Assembly (NCBI RefSeq): GCF_051014685.1
Contig: NW_027478397.1
Span: 496,001-560,000, forward strand
Direction of reading: 5' to 3'
DNA from: Ptiloglossa arizonensis
Lineage: Eukaryota; Arthropoda; Insecta; Hymenoptera; Colletidae
Length of the DNA stretch: 64,000 bases
This document shows, piece after piece, positions 48,601 through 60,992 of this stretch; position 1 is the first letter of the stretch, and every line of letters begins with the position of its first letter. A program made the translations under genes and the position numbers. The notes below the pieces were generated by a model. The model was not told the DNA's origin, made no database searches, and worked only from the letters and a program-made list of their open reading frames with translations.

Positions 48601-49266
48601 TTTCTTTCTACGTTTCTCCGTTTCTTTCTTCGCTACTCCGTTTCTTTGTTCGTTTCTCCGTTTATTTCTTCGTTTCTCCATTTATTTCTCCGTTTCTCCG
48701 TTTCTTTCTTCGTTTCTCCGTTTCTTTCTTCGTTTCTCCGTTTCTTTGTTCGTTTCTCCGTTTCTTTCATCGTTTCTCCGTTTCGTCCTTCGTTTCTCCG
48801 TTTCTTTCTTCGTTTCTCCGTTTCTTTCTTCCTTTCTCCGTTTCTTTGTTCGCTTCTCCGTTTCTTTCTTCGTTTCTCCGTTTCTTTCTTCGTTGCTCCG
48901 TTTCTTTGTTCGTTTCTCCGTTTCTTTTTTCGTTTCTTCGTTTCTTTCTTCGTTTCTCCGTTTATTTCTTCGTTTCTCCATTTATTTCTTCGTTTCTCCG
49001 TTTCCTTGTTCGTTTCTCCGTTCCTTCTTCCGTTTCTCCATTTCTTTCTTCGATTCTCCGTTTCTTTCTCGTTTCTCCGTTTCCTGGTTCGTTTCTCCGT
49101 TTCCCTGTTCGTTTCTCCGTTTATTTCTTCGTTGCACCATTCATTTCTCCGTTTCTTTCTTCGTTTCTCCGTTTCATTCTTCGTTTCTCCGTTTCTTTCT
49201 TCGTTTCTCCGTTTCTTTCTTCGTTTCACCGTTTCTTTCCTCGTTTCTGCGTTTCTTTCTTTGTTT
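45680..49266 (+). repeat. 3587-bp higher-order repeat, copy 2
   Basis: Directly adjacent, almost identical copy of 42,093-45,679 ending in TTTCTTTGTTTCTCC near 49,266. The exact constant offset over the full length means that no length mutation has accumulated since duplication. It is therefore young relative to the 693, 740 or 948 bp repeats elsewhere. Confidence 0.93.
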
Positions 49267-49725
49267 CTCCGTTTCTTTCTTCGTTTCTCCGTTTCTTTCT
49301 TCGTTTCTCCGTTTCTTTCTTCGTTTCTCCGTTTCTTTCTTCGTTTCTCCGTTTCTTTCTTCGTTTCACCGTTTCTTTCTTCGTTTCACCGTTTCTTTCC
49401 TCGTTTCTGCGTTTCTTTCTTCGTTTCTCCGTTTCTTTCTTCGTTTCTCCGTTTCTTTCTTCGTTTCTCCGTTTCTTTCTTCGTTTCTCCGTTTCTTTCT
49501 TCGTTTCACCGTTTCTTTCTTCGTTTCACCGTTTCTTTCCTCGTTTCTGCGTTTCTTTCTTCGTTTCTCCGTTTCTTTGTTCGCTTCTGCGTTTATTTCT
49601 TCGTTTCTCCATTTATTTCACCGTTTCTCCATATCTTTCTTCGTTTCTACGTTTCTTTGTTCGTTTCTGCGTTTCTTTCTTCGTTTCTCCGTTTCTTTCT
49701 TCGTTTCTCCGTTTCTTTCTTCGAT
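49267..49725 (+). repeat. Canonical-unit spacer with a 140-bp duplication
   Basis: Nearly pure canonical units. A seven-unit (140 bp) string ending CACCG, CACCG, TTTCCTCG, CTGCG is present twice in tandem (CACC at about 49,367 and 49,507). It separates copies 2 and 3 of the 3.6-kb repeat. Confidence 0.82.
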
Positions 49726-52700
49726 TCTCCGGTTCTTTCTTCGATTCTCCGTTTCTTTCTTCGCTTCTCCGTTTCTTTCTTCGTATCTCCATGTCTTTGT
49801 TCGTTTCTTCGTTTCTTTCTTCGTTTCTTCATTTCTTCCTTCGTTTCTCCGTTTCTTCCTTCGTTTCTCCGTTTCTTTGTTCGTTTATGCGTTTATTTCT
49901 TCGTTTCTCCATTTATTTCCCCGTTTCTCCGTTTCTTTCTTCGTTACTCCGTTTCTCTCATCGTATCTCCGTTTCTTTCTTCGTTTCTCCGTTTCTTTCT
50001 TCGTTTCTCCGTTTCTTTCTTCATTTCTCCGTTTCTTTGTTCGCTTATCCGTTTCTTTCTTCGTTTCTCCGTTTCTTTCCTCGTTTCTCCGTTTCTTTCT
50101 TCGTTTCTCCGTTTCTTTCTTCATTTCTCCGTTTCTTTGTTCGCTTCTCCGTTTCTTTCTTCGTTTCTCCGTTTCTTTCCTCGTTTCTCCGTTTCTTTCT
50201 ACGTTTCTCCGTTTCTTTCTTCGCTTCTCCGTTTCTTTGTTCGTTTCTCCGTTTATTTCTTCGTTTCTCCATTTATTTCTCCATTTCTACGTTTCTTTCT
50301 TCGTTACTCCGGTTCTTTCTTCGTTTCTCCGTTTCTTTCTTCGTTTCTCCGTTTCTTTCTTCGTTTCTCCGTTTCTTTGTTCGTTTCTCCGTTTCTTTCA
50401 TCGTTTCTCCATTTATTTCTTCGTTTCTCCGTTTCCTTGTTCGTTTCTCCGTTCCTTTTTCCGTTTCTCCATTTCTTTCTTCGATTCTGCGTTTCTTTCT
50501 TCGTTTCTCCGTTTCTTTCTTCGTTTCTCCGTTTCTTTCTTCGTTTCTCCGTTTCTTTCTTCGTTTCTCCGTTTCTTTCTTCGTTTATCCGTTTCTTTCT
50601 TCGTTTCACCGTTTCTTTCTTCGTTTCTCCGTTTATTCCTTCATTTCCCCATTTATTTCTCCGTTTCTCCGTTTCTTTCTTCGTTTCTCCGTTTCTTTGT
50701 TCGTTTCTCCGTTTCTTTGTTCGTTTCTCCGTTTCTTTGTTCGTTTCTCCGTTTCTTTGTTCGTTTCTCCGTTTATTTCTTCGTTTCTCCGTTTCATTCT
50801 TCGTTTCTTTCTTCGTTTCTTCATTTCTTTCTTCGTTTCTCCGTTTCTTTCTTCGTTTCTCCGTTTCTTCCTTCGTTTCTCCGTTTCTTCCTTCGTTTCT
50901 CCGTTTCTTTGTTCGTTTCTGCGTTTATTTCTTCGTTTCTCAATTTATTTCACCGTTTCTCCGTATCTTTCTTCGTTTCTCCGTTTCTTTCCTCGTTTCT
51001 CCTTTTCTTTCTACGTTTCTCCGTTTCTTTCATCGCTTCTCCGTTTCTTTCTTCGTTTCTCCGTTTCTTTCTTCGTTTCTCCGTTTCTTTCTTCGTTTAT
51101 CCGTTTCTTTCTTCGTTTCACCGTTTCTTTCTTCGTTTCTCCGTTTATTCCTTCATTTCCCCATTTATTACTCCGTTTCTCCGTTTCTTTCTTCGTTTCT
51201 CCGTTTCTTTGTTCGTTTCTCCGTTTCTTTGTTCGTTTCTCCGTTTCTTTGTTCGTTTCTCCGTTTCTTTGTTCGTTTCTCCGTTTCTTTGTTCGTTTCT
51301 CCGTTTATTTCTTCGTTTCTCCGTTTCATTCTTCGTTTCTTTCTTCGTTTCTTCATTTCTTTCTTCGTTTCTCCGTTTCTTTCTTCGTTTCTCCGTTTCC
51401 TCCTTCGTTTCTCCGTTTCTTCCTTCGTTTCTCCGTTTCTTTGTTCGTTTCTGCGTTTATTTCTTCGTTTCTCAATTTATTTCACCGTTTCTCCGTATCT
51501 TTCTTCGTTTCTACGTTTCTTTGTTCGATTCTGCGTTCCTTTCTTCGTTACTCCGGTTCTTTCTTCGTTTCTCCGTTTCTTTCTTCGTTTCTCCGTTTCT
51601 TTCTTCGTTTCTCCGTTTCTTTCTTCGTTTCTCCGTTTCTTTCTTCGTTTCTCCGTTTCTTTCTTCGTTTCTCCGTTTCTTTCTTCGTTTATCCGTTTCT
51701 TTCTTCGTTTCACCGTTTCTTTCTTCGTTTCTCCGTTTATTCCTTCATTTCCCCATTTATTTCTCCGTTTCTCCGTTTCTTTCTTCGTTTCTCCGTTTCT
51801 TTGTTCGTTTCTCCGTTTCTTTGTTCGTTTCTCCGTTTCTTTGTTCGTTTCTCCGTTTATTTCTTCGTTTCTCCGTTTCATTCTTCGTTTCTTTCTTCGT
51901 TTCTTCATTTCTTTCTTCGTTTCTCCGTTTCTTTCTTCGTTTCTCCGTTTCTTCCTTCGTTTCTCCGTTTCTTCCTTCGTTTCTCCGTTTCTTTGTTCGT
52001 TTCTGCGTTTATTTCTTCGTATCTCAATTTATTTCACCGTTTCTCCGTATCTTTCTTCGTTTCTCCGTTTATTTTTTCGTTTCTCCATTTATTTCTCCGT
52101 TTCTCCGTTTCTTTCTTCGTTACTCCGGTTCTTTCTTCGTTTCTCCGTTTCTTTCTTCGTTTCTCCGTTTCTTTCTTCGTTTCTCCGTTTCTTTCTTCGT
52201 TTCTCCGCTTCTTTCTTCGTTTCTCCGTTTCTTTCTTCATTTCTCCGTTTCTTTGTTCGCTTATCCGTTTCTTTCTTCGTTTCTCCGTTTCTTTCCTCGT
52301 TTCTCCATTTATTTCTTCGTTTCTCCATTTATTTCACCGTTTCTCCATATCTTTCTTCGTTTCTACGTTTCTTTGTTCGTTTCTGCGTTTCTTTCTTCGT
52401 TTCTCCGTATCTTTCTTCGTTTCCCCGTTTCTTTCTTCGTTTCTCCGTTTCTTTCTTCGTTTCTCCGTTTCTTTGTTCGTTTCTCCGTTTCTTTCATCGT
52501 TTCTCCGTTACTTTCTTCGTTTCTCCGTTTCTTTCTTCGTTTCTCCGTTTCTTTCTTCATTTCTCCGTTTCTTTGTTCGCTTCTCCGTTTCTTTCTTCGT
52601 TTCTCCGTTTCTTTCCTCGTTTTTCCGTTTCTTTCTACGTTTCTCCGTTTCTTTCTTCGCTACTCCGTTTCTTTGTTCGTTTCTCCGTTTATTTCTTCGT

Positions 52701-53340
52701 TTCTCCATTTATTTCTCCGTTTCTCCGTTACTTTCTTCGTTACTCCGGTTCTTTCTTCGTTTCTCCGTCTCTTTCTTCGTTTCTCCGTTTCTTTCTTCGT
52801 TTCTCCGTTTCTTTCTTCGTTTCTCCGGTTCTTTCTTCGTTTCTCCGTCTCTTTCTTCGTTTCTCCGTTTCTATCTTCGTTTCTCCGTTTCTTTCTTCGT
52901 TTCTCCGTTTCTTTCTTCGTTTCTCCGTTTCTTTGTTCGTTTCTCCGTTTCTTTCATCGTTTCTCCGTTTCGTCCTTCGTTTCTCCGTTTCTTTCTTCGT
53001 TTCTCCGTTTCTTTCTTCCTTTCTCCGTTTCTTTGTTCGCTTCTCCGTTTCTTTCTTCGTTTCTCCGTTTCTTTCTTCGTTGCTCCGTTTCTTTGTTCGT
53101 TTCTCCGTTTCTTTTTTCGTTTCTTCGTTTCTTTCTTCGTTTCTCCGTTTATTTCTTCGTTTCTCCATTTATTTCTTCGTTTCTCCGTTTCCTTGTTCGT
53201 TTCTCCGTTCCTTCTTCCGTTTCTCCATTTCTTTCTTCGATTCTCCGTTTCTTTCTCGTTTCTCCGTTTCCTGGTTCGTTTCTCCGTTTCCCTGTTCGTT
53301 TCTCCGTTTATTTCTTCGTTGCACCATTCATTTCTCCGTT
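49726..53340 (+). repeat. ~3.6-kb higher-order repeat, copy 3 (rearranged)
   Basis: Shares the order of landmarks with copies 1 and 2: the CCGGTTCTTTCTTCGATTC start near 49,726, CCATTTATTCC near 50,650 and 51,162, TTCCTTCTTCCG near 53,211, TTTCCTGG near 53,269 and TTGCACCATTC near 53,325. The offset to copy 2 changes from about 4047 to 4227 to 3987 to about 4187 bp, so several insertions and deletions of whole units separate it from the first two copies. It is clearly older or more reshuffled. Confidence 0.82.
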
Positions 53341-54439
53341 TCTTTCTTCGTTTCTCCGTTTCTTTCTTCGTTTCTCCGTTTCTTTCTTCGTTTCTCCGTT
53401 TCTTTCTTCGTTTCACCGTTTCTTTCTTCGTTTCTCCGTTTATTCCTTCATTTCCCCATTTATTTCTCCGTTTCTCCGTTTCTTTCTTCGTTTCTCCGTT
53501 TCTTTGTTCGTTTCTGCGTTTATTTCTTCGTTTCTCCATTTATTTCACCGTTTCTCCATATCTTTCTTCGTATCTACGTTTCTTTGTTCGTTTCTGCGTT
53601 TCTTTCTTCGTTTCTCCGTTTCTTTCTTCGTTTCCCCGTTTCTTTCTTCGTTTCTCCGTTTCTTTCTTCGTTTCTCCGTTTCTTGTTCGTTTCTCCGTTT
53701 CTTTCATCGTTTCTCCGTTTCTTTCTTCGTTTCTCCGTTTCTTTCTTCGTTTCTCCGTTTCTTTCTTCATTTCTCCGTTTCTTTGTTCGCTTCTCCGTTT
53801 CTTTCTTCGTTTCTCCGTTTCTTTCCTCGTTTTTCCGTTTCTTTCTACGTTGCTCCGTTTCTTTCTTCGCTACTCCGTTTCTTTGTTCGTTTCTCCGTTT
53901 ATTTCTTCGTTTCACCATTCATTTCTCCGTTTCTTTCTTCGTTTCTCCGTTTCATTCTTCGTTTCTCCGTTTCTTTCTTCGTTTCTCCGTTTCTTTCTTC
54001 GTTTCACCGTTTCTTTCCTCGTTTCTGCGTTTCTTTCTTCGTTTCTCCGTTTCTTTCTTCGTTTCTCCGTTTCTTTCTTCGTTTCTCCGTTTCTTTCTTC
54101 GTTTCTCCGTTTCTTTCTTCGTTTCTCCGTTTCTTTCTTCGTTTCACCGTTTCTTTCTTCGTTTCTCCGTTTATTCCTTCATTTCCCCATTTATTTCTCC
54201 GTTTCTCCGTTTCTTTCTTCGTTTCTCCGTTTCTTTGTTCGTTTCTGCGTTTATTTCTTCGTTTCTCCATTTATTTCACCGTTTCTCCATATCTTTCTTC
54301 GTTTCTACGTTTCCTTGTTCGTTTCTGCGTTTCTTTCTTCGTTTCTCCGTTTCTTTCTTCGTTTCCCCGTTTCTTTCTTCGTTTCTCCGTTTCTTTCCTC
54401 GTTTGTCCGTTTCTTTCTTCATTTCTCCGTTTCTTTCTT
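53341..54439 (+). repeat. Monomer segment with partial 3.6-kb repeat strings
   Basis: Strings such as CACCGTTTCTCCATATC, TTTCTACG, TTTCCTCGTTTTTCCG and CGCTACTCC (about 53,545-53,880) repeat parts of 48,350-48,650. One unit has a lost base (TTTCTTGTTCG near 53,682). A pure canonical run lies at about 54,040-54,150. No gene-like feature is present. Confidence 0.75.
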
Positions 54440-56434
54440 TGTTTCTCCGTTTCCTTGTTCGTTTCTCCGTTTATTTCTTCGTTTCACCATTCATTTCTCC
54501 GTTTCTTTCTTCGTTTCTCCGTTTCATTCTTCGTTTCTCCGTTTCTTTCTTCGTTTCTCCGTTTCTTTCCTCGTTTCTCCGTTTCTTTCTACGTTTCTCC
54601 GTTTCTTTCTTCGCTTCTCCGTTTCTTTGTTCGTTTCTCCGTTTATTTCTTCGTTTCTCCATTTATTTCTCCGTTTCTCCGTTTCTTTCTTCGTTACTCC
54701 GGTTCTTTCTTCGTTTCTCCGTTTCTTTCTTCGTTTCTCCATTTATTTCTCCGTTTCTCCGTTTCTTTCTTCGTTACTCCGGTTCTTTCTTCGTTTCTCC
54801 GTTTCTTTCTTCGTTTCTCCGTTTCTTTCTTCGTTTCTCCGTTTCTTTCTTCGTTTCTCCGTTTCTTTCATCGTTTCTCCGTTTCTTTCTTCGTTTCTCC
54901 GTTTCTTTCCTCGTTTCTGCGTTTCTTTCTTCGTTTCTCCGTTTCTTTCTTCGTTTCTCCGTTTCTTTCTTCGTTTCTCCGTTTCTTTCTTCGTTTCTCC
55001 GTTTCTTTGTTCGTTTCTCCGTTTCTTTCTTCGTTTCGCCGTTTCCTTCTTTGTTTCTCCGTTTCTTTCTTCGTTTCTCCGTTTCTTTCTTCGTTTCTCC
55101 GTTTCCTTGTACGTTTCTCCGCTTATTTCTTCGTTTCTCCATTTATTTCTCCGTTTCTTTGTTCGTTTCTCCGTTTCTTTGTTCGTTTCTCCGTTTCTTT
55201 GTTCGTTTCTCGTTTCTTTGTTCGTTTCTCCTTTTCTTTCTGCGTTTCATCGCTTCTTTCTTCGTTCTTCCGTTTCTTTCTTCGTTTCTCCGTTTCTTTC
55301 CTCGTTTCTCCGTTTCTTTCTTCGTTTCTCCGTTTCTTTCTTCGTTTCTCCGTTTCCTTGTTCGTTTCTCCGTTTATTTCTTCGTTTCACCATTCATTTC
55401 TCCGTTTCTTTCTTCGTTTCTCCGTTTCATTCTTCGTTTCTCCGTTTCTTTCTTCGTTTCTCCGTTTCTTTCTTCGTTTCACCGTTTCTTTCCTCGTTTC
55501 TGCGTTTCTTTCTTCGTTTCTCCGTTTCTTTCTTCGTTTCTCCGTTTCTTTCTTCGTTTCTCCGTTTCTTTCTTCGTTTCTCCGTTTCTTTCTTCGTTTC
55601 TCCGTTTCTTTCTTCGTTTCACCGTTTCTTAATTCGTTTCTCCGTTTATTCCTTCATTTCCCCATTTATTTCTCCGTTTCTCCGTTTCTTTCTTCGTTTC
55701 TCCGTTTCTTTGTTCGTTTCTGCGTTTATTTCTTCGTTTCTCCGTTTCTTTCTTCGTTTCCCCGTTTCTTTCTTCGTTTCTCCGTTTCTTTCTTCGTTTC
55801 TCCGTTTCTTTGTTCGTTTCTCCGTTTCTTTCATCGTTTCTCCGTTTCTTTCTTCGTTTCTCCGTTTCTTTCTTCGTTTCTCCGTTTCTTTCTTCATTTC
55901 TCCGTTTCTTTGTTCGCTTCTCCGTTTCTTTCTTCGTTTCTCCGTTTCTTTCCTCGTTTTTCCGTTTCTTTCTACGTTTCTCCGTTTCTTTCTTCGCTAC
56001 TCCGTTTCTTTGTTCGTTTCTCCGTTTCTTTCTTCGTTTCCCCGTTTCTTTCTTCGTTTCTCCGTTTCTTTCCTCGTTTCTCCGTTTCTTTCTTCGTTTC
56101 TCCGTTTCTTTCTTCGTTTCTCCGTTTCTTTCTTCGCTTCTCCGTTTCTTTGTTCGTTTCTCCGTTTATTTCTTCGTTTCTCCATTTATTTCTCCGTTTC
56201 TCCGTTTCTTTCTTCGTAACTCCGGTTCTTTCTTCGTTTCTCCGTTTCTTTCTTCGTTTCTCCATTTATTTCACCGTTTCTCCATATCTTTCTTCGTTTC
56301 TACGTTTCTTTGTTCGTTTCTGCGTTTCTTTCTTCGTTTCTCCGTTTCTTTCTTCGTTTCCCCGTTTCTTTCTTCGTTTCTCCGTTTCTTTCCTCGTTTC
56401 TCCGTTTCTTTCTTCGTTTCTCCGTTTCTTTCTT
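54440..56434 (+). repeat. 1995-bp higher-order repeat, copy 1
   Basis: From TTCCTTGTTCG and TTCACCATTCATTTC strings near 54,450, the unit order recurs with a 1995 bp offset (TGCGTTTCATCG at 55,241 and 57,236; TTCTTAATTCG at about 55,628 and 57,623). Local differences include GTTCTTCCG near 55,266 versus GTTCCTCCG in copy 2. Confidence 0.87.
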
Positions 56435-57915
56435 CGTTTCTCCGTTTCCTTGTTCGTTTCTCCGTTTATTTCTTCGTTTCACCATTCATTTCTCCGTTTC
56501 TTTCTTCGTTTCTCCGTTTCATTCTTCGTTTCTCCGTTTCTTTCTTCGTTTCTCCGTTTCTTTCCTCGTTTCTCCGTTTCTTTCTACGTTTCTCCGTTTC
56601 TTTCTTCGCTTCTCCGTTTCTTTGTTCGTTTCTCCGTTTATTTCTTCGTTTCTCCATTTATTTCTCCGTTTCTCCGTTTCTTTCTTCGTTACTCCGGTTC
56701 TTTCTTCGTTTCTCCGTTTCTTTCTTCGTTTCTCCATTTATTTCTCCGTTTCTCCGTTTCTTTCTTCGTTACTCCGGTTCTTTCTTCGTTTCTCCGTTTC
56801 TTTCTTCGTTTCTCCGTTTCTTTCTTCGTTTCTCCGTTTCTTTCTTCGTTTCTCCGTTTCTTTCATCGTTTCTCCGTTTCTTTCTTCGTTTCTCCGTTTC
56901 TTTCCTCGTTTCTGCGTTTCTTTCTTCGTTTCTCCGTTTCTTTCTTCGTTTCTCCGTTTCTTTCTTCGTTTCTCCGTTTCTTTCTTCGTTTCTCCGTTTC
57001 TTTGTTCGTTTCTCCGTTTCTTTCTTCGTTTCGCCGTTTCCTTCTTTGTTTCTCCGTTTCTTTCTTCGTTTCTCCGTTTCTTTCTTCGTTTCTCCGTTTC
57101 CTTGTACGTTTCTCCGTTTATTTCTTCGTTTCTCCATTTATTTCTCCGTTTCTTTGTTCGTTTCTCCGTTTCTTTGTTCGTTTCTCCGTTTCTTTGTTCG
57201 TTTCTCGTTTCTTTGTTCGTTTCTCCTTTTCTTTCTGCGTTTCATCGCTTCTTTCTTCGTTCCTCCGTTTCTTTCTTCGTTTCTCCGTTTCTTTCCTCGT
57301 TTCTCCGTTTCTTTCTTCGTTTCTCCGTTTCTTTCTTCGTTTCTCCGTTTCCTTGTTCGTTTCTCCGTTTATTTCTTCGTTTCACAATTCATTTCTCCGT
57401 TTCTTTCTTCGTTTCTCCGTTTGATTCTTCGTTTCTCCGTTTCTTTCTTCGTTTCTCCGTTTCTTTCTTCGTTTCACCGTTTCTTTCCTCGTTTCTGCGT
57501 TTCTTTCTTCGTTTCTCCGTTTCTTTCTTCGTTTCTCCGTTTCTTTCTTCGTTTCTCCGTTTCTTTCTTCGTTTCTCCGTTTCTTTCTTCGTTTCTCCGT
57601 TTCTTTCTTCGTTTCACCGTTTCTTAATTCGTTTCTCCGTTTATTCCTTCATTTCCCCATTTATTTCTCCGTTTCTCCGTTTCTTTCTTCGTTTCTCCGT
57701 TTCTTTGTTCGTTTCTGCGTTTATTTCTTCGTTTCTCCGTTTCTTTCTTCGTTTCTCCGTTTCTTTCTTCGTTTCTCCGTTTCTTTCTTCATTTCTCCGT
57801 TTCTTTGTTCGCTTCTCCGTTTCTTTCTTCGTTTCTCCGTTTCTTTCCTCGTTTTTCCGTTTCTTTCTACGTTTCTCCGTTTCTTTCTTCGCTACTCCGT
57901 TTCTTTGTTCGTTTC
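56435..57915 (+). repeat. 1995-bp higher-order repeat, copy 2 (partial)
   Basis: Second copy of 54,440 onward. About 100 bp (five units, including the TTTGTTCG and TTTCATCG units near 55,805-55,835 of copy 1) is missing at about 57,760. After that gap the match continues to about 57,915. It also carries TTCACAATTC near 57,382 where copy 1 has CACCATTC. Confidence 0.83.
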
Positions 57916-60900
57916 TCCGTTTATTTCTTCGTTTCTCCATTTATTTCTCCGTTTCTCCGTTTCTTTCTTCGTTACTCCGGTTCTTTCTTCGTTTCTCCGT
58001 TTCTTTCTTCGTTTCTCCGTTTCTTTCTTCGTTTCTCCGTTTCTTTCTTCGTTTCTCCGTTTCTTTCTTCGTTTCTCCGTTTCTTTGTTCGTTTCTCCGT
58101 TTCTTTCATCGTTTCTCCGTTTCGTCCTTCGTTTCTCCGTTTCTTTCTTCGTTTCTCCGTTTCTTTCTTCCTTTCTCCGTTTCTTTGTTCGCTTCTTCGT
58201 TTCTTTCTTCGTTTCTCCGTTTCTTTCTTCGTTGCTCCGTTTCTTTGTTCGTTTCTCCGTTTCTTTTTTCGTTTCTTTGTTTCTTTCTTCGTTTCTCCGT
58301 TTATTTCTTCGTTTCTCCATTTATTTCTTCGTTTCTCCGTTTCCTTGTTCGTTTCTCCGTTCCTTCTTCCGTTTCTCCATTTCTTTCATCGATTCTCCGT
58401 TTCTTTCTCGTTTCTCCGTTTCCTGGTTCGTTTCTCCGTTTATTTCTTCGTATCTCCATTTATTTCTCCGTTTCTCCGTTTCTCCGTTTCTTTCTTCGTT
58501 TCGCCGTTTCCTTCTTTGTTTCTCCGTTTCTTTCTTCGTTTCTCCGTTTCCTTGTACGTTTCTCCGTTTATTTCTTTGTTTCTCCATTTATTTCTCCGTT
58601 TCTTTGTTCGTTTCTCCGTTTCTTTGTTCGTTTCTCCGTTTCTTTGTTCGTTTCTCGTTTCTTTGTTCGCTTCTCCTTTTCTTTCTGCGTTTCATCGCTT
58701 CTTTCTTCGTTCCTCCGTTTCTTTCTTCGTTTCTCCGTTTCTTTCCTCGTTTCTCCGTTTCTTTCTTCGTTTCTCCGTTTCTTTCTTCGTTTCTCCGTTT
58801 CCTTGTTCGTTTCTCCGTTTATTTCTTCGTTTCACCATTCATTTCTCCGTTTCTTTCTTCGTTTCTCCGTTTCATTCTTCGTTTCTCCGTTTCTTTCTTC
58901 GTTTCTCCGTTTCTTTCTTCGTTTCACCGTTTCTTTCTTCGATTCTGCGTTTCTTTCTTCGTTTCTCCGTTTCTTTCTTCGTTTCTCCGTTTCTTTCTTC
59001 GTTTCTCCGTTTCTTTCTTCGTTTCTCCGTTTCTTTCTTCGTTTCTCCGTTTCTTTCTTCGTTTCACCGTTTCTTTCTTCGTTTCTCCGTTTATTACTTC
59101 ATTTCCCCATTTATTTCTCCGTTTCTCCGTTTCTTTCTTCGTTTCTCCGTTTCTTTCTTCGTTTCTCCGTTTCTTTCTTCGTTTCTCCGTTTCTTTCTTC
59201 GTTTCTCCGTTTCTTTCTTCGTTTCACCGTTTCTTTCTTCGTTTCTCCGTTTATTACTTCATTTCCCCATTTATTTCTCCGTTTCTCCGTTTCTTTCTTC
59301 GTTTCTCCGTTTCTTTGTTCGTTTCTGCGTTTATTTCTTCGTTTCTCCATTTATTTCACCGTTTCTCCGTATCTTTCTCCGTTTCTACGTTTCTTTGTTC
59401 GTTTCTGCGTTTCTTTCCTCGTTACTCCGGTTCTTTCTTCGTTTCTCCGTTTCTTTCTTCGTTTCTCCGTTTCTTTCTTCGTTTCTCCGTTTCTTTGTTC
59501 GTTTCTCCGTTTCTTTCATCGTTTCTCCGTTTCTTTCTTCGTTTCTCCGTTTCTTTCTTCGTTTCTCCGTTTCTTTCTTCATTTCTCCGTTTCTTTGTTC
59601 GCTTCTCCGTTTCTTCGTTCGTTTCTCCGTTTATTTCTTCGTTTCTCCATTTCTTTCTCCGTTTCTCCGTTTCTTTCTTCGTTACTCCGGTTCTTTCTTC
59701 GTTTCTCCGTTTCTTTCTTCGTTTCTCCATTTATTTCTCCGTTTCTCCGTTTCTTTCTTCGTTACTCCGGTTCTTTCTTCGTTTCTCCGTTTCTTTCTCC
59801 GTTTCACCGTTTCTTTCCTCGTTTCTGCGTTTCTTTCTTCGTTTCTCCGTTTCTTTCTTCGTTTCTCCGTTTCTTTCTTCGTTTCTCCGTTTCTTTCTTC
59901 GTTTCTCCGTTTCTTTCTTCGTTTCTCCGTTTCTTTCTTCGTTTCACCGTTTCTTTCTTCGTTTCTCCGTTTATTCCTTCATTTCCCCATTTATTTCTCC
60001 GTTTCTCCGTTTCTTTCTTCGTTTCGCCGTTTCCTTCTTTGTTTCTCCGTTTCTTTCTTCGTTTCTCCGTTTCTTTCTTCGTTTCTCCGTTTCCTTGTAC
60101 GTTTCTCCGTTTATTTCTTCGTTTCTCCATTTATTTCTCCGTTTCTTTGTTCGTTTCTCCGTTTCTTTGTTCGTTTCTCCGTTTCTTTGTTCGTTTCTCG
60201 TTTCTTTGTTCGTTTCTCCTTTTCTTTCTGCGTTTCATCGCTACTTTCTTCGTTCCTCCGTTTCTTTCTTCGTTTCTCCGTTTCTTTCCTCGTTTCTCCG
60301 TTTCTTTCTTCGTTTCTTCGTTTCTTTCTTCGTTTCTCCGTTTCCTTGTTCGTTTCTCCGTTTATTTCTTCGTTTCACCATTCATTTCTCCGTTTCTTTC
60401 TTCGTTTCTCCGTTTCATTCTTCGTTTCTCCTTTTCTTTCTTCGTTTCTCCGTTTCTTTCTTCGTTTCACCGTTTCTTTCCTCGTTTCTGCGTTTCTTTC
60501 TTCGTTTCTCCGTTTCTTTCTTCGTTTCTCCGTTTCTTTCTTCGTTTCTCCGTTTCTTTCTTCGTTTCTCCGTTTCTTTCTTCGTTTCTCCGTTTCTTTC
60601 TTCGTTTCACCGTTTCTTTCTTCGTTTCTCCGTTTATTCCTTCATTTCCCCATTTATTTCTCCGTTACTCCGTTTCTTTCTTCGTTTCTCCGTTTCTTTC
60701 TCCGTTTCACCGTTTCTTTCCTCGTTTCTGCGTTTCTTTCTTCGTTTCTCCGTTTCTTTCTTCGTTTCTCCGTTTCTTTCTTCGTTTCTCCGTTTCTTTC
60801 TTCGTTTCTCCATTTATTTCACCGTTTCTCCATATCTTTCTTCGTTTCTACGTTTCTTTGTTCGTTTCTGCGTTTCTTTCTTCGTTTCTCCGTTTCTTTC

Positions 60901-60992
60901 TTCGTTTCCCCGTTTCTTTCTGCGTTTCTCCGTTTCTTTCTTCGTTTCTCCGATTCTTTGTTCGTTTCTCCGTTTCTTTCATCGTTTCTCCG
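57740..60992 (+). repeat. 3253-bp higher-order repeat, copy 1
   Basis: The string with CGCTACTCC, TTTCGTCCTTCG, TTCCTTTCTCC, CGTTGCTCC, TTCCTTCTTCCG and TTTCCTGGTTCG (TCCTGG at 58,421) recurs at 61,674, a 3253 bp offset. Further right, the TGCGTTTCATCG block (58,686 and 61,959) is offset by 3273 bp because of one extra unit. The same TCCTGG string also occurs at 45,495, 49,082 and 53,269, linking this segment to the 3.6-kb family. Confidence 0.83.
59080..59280 (+). repeat. 160-bp local duplication marked by TTATTACTTC
   Basis: The rare unit TTATTACTTCATTTCCCC is at 59,091 and again at 59,251, exactly eight units apart, with a run of canonical units and one CACCG unit between. Other copies of this string read TTATTCCTTC, so the C>A change arose locally before this small duplication. 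Confidence 0.88.

Noticed and set aside
36820..55632. Open reading frame of about 6,270 codons on the + strand (and others of about 6,100, 5,600 and 3,600 codons)
   Set aside because: Begins at TTG inside a repeat unit, has a 20-residue period identical in all three frames, and overlaps equally long frames on the same strand. Absence of A in the unit explains the lack of stops. No domain, signal or ribosome-binding context.
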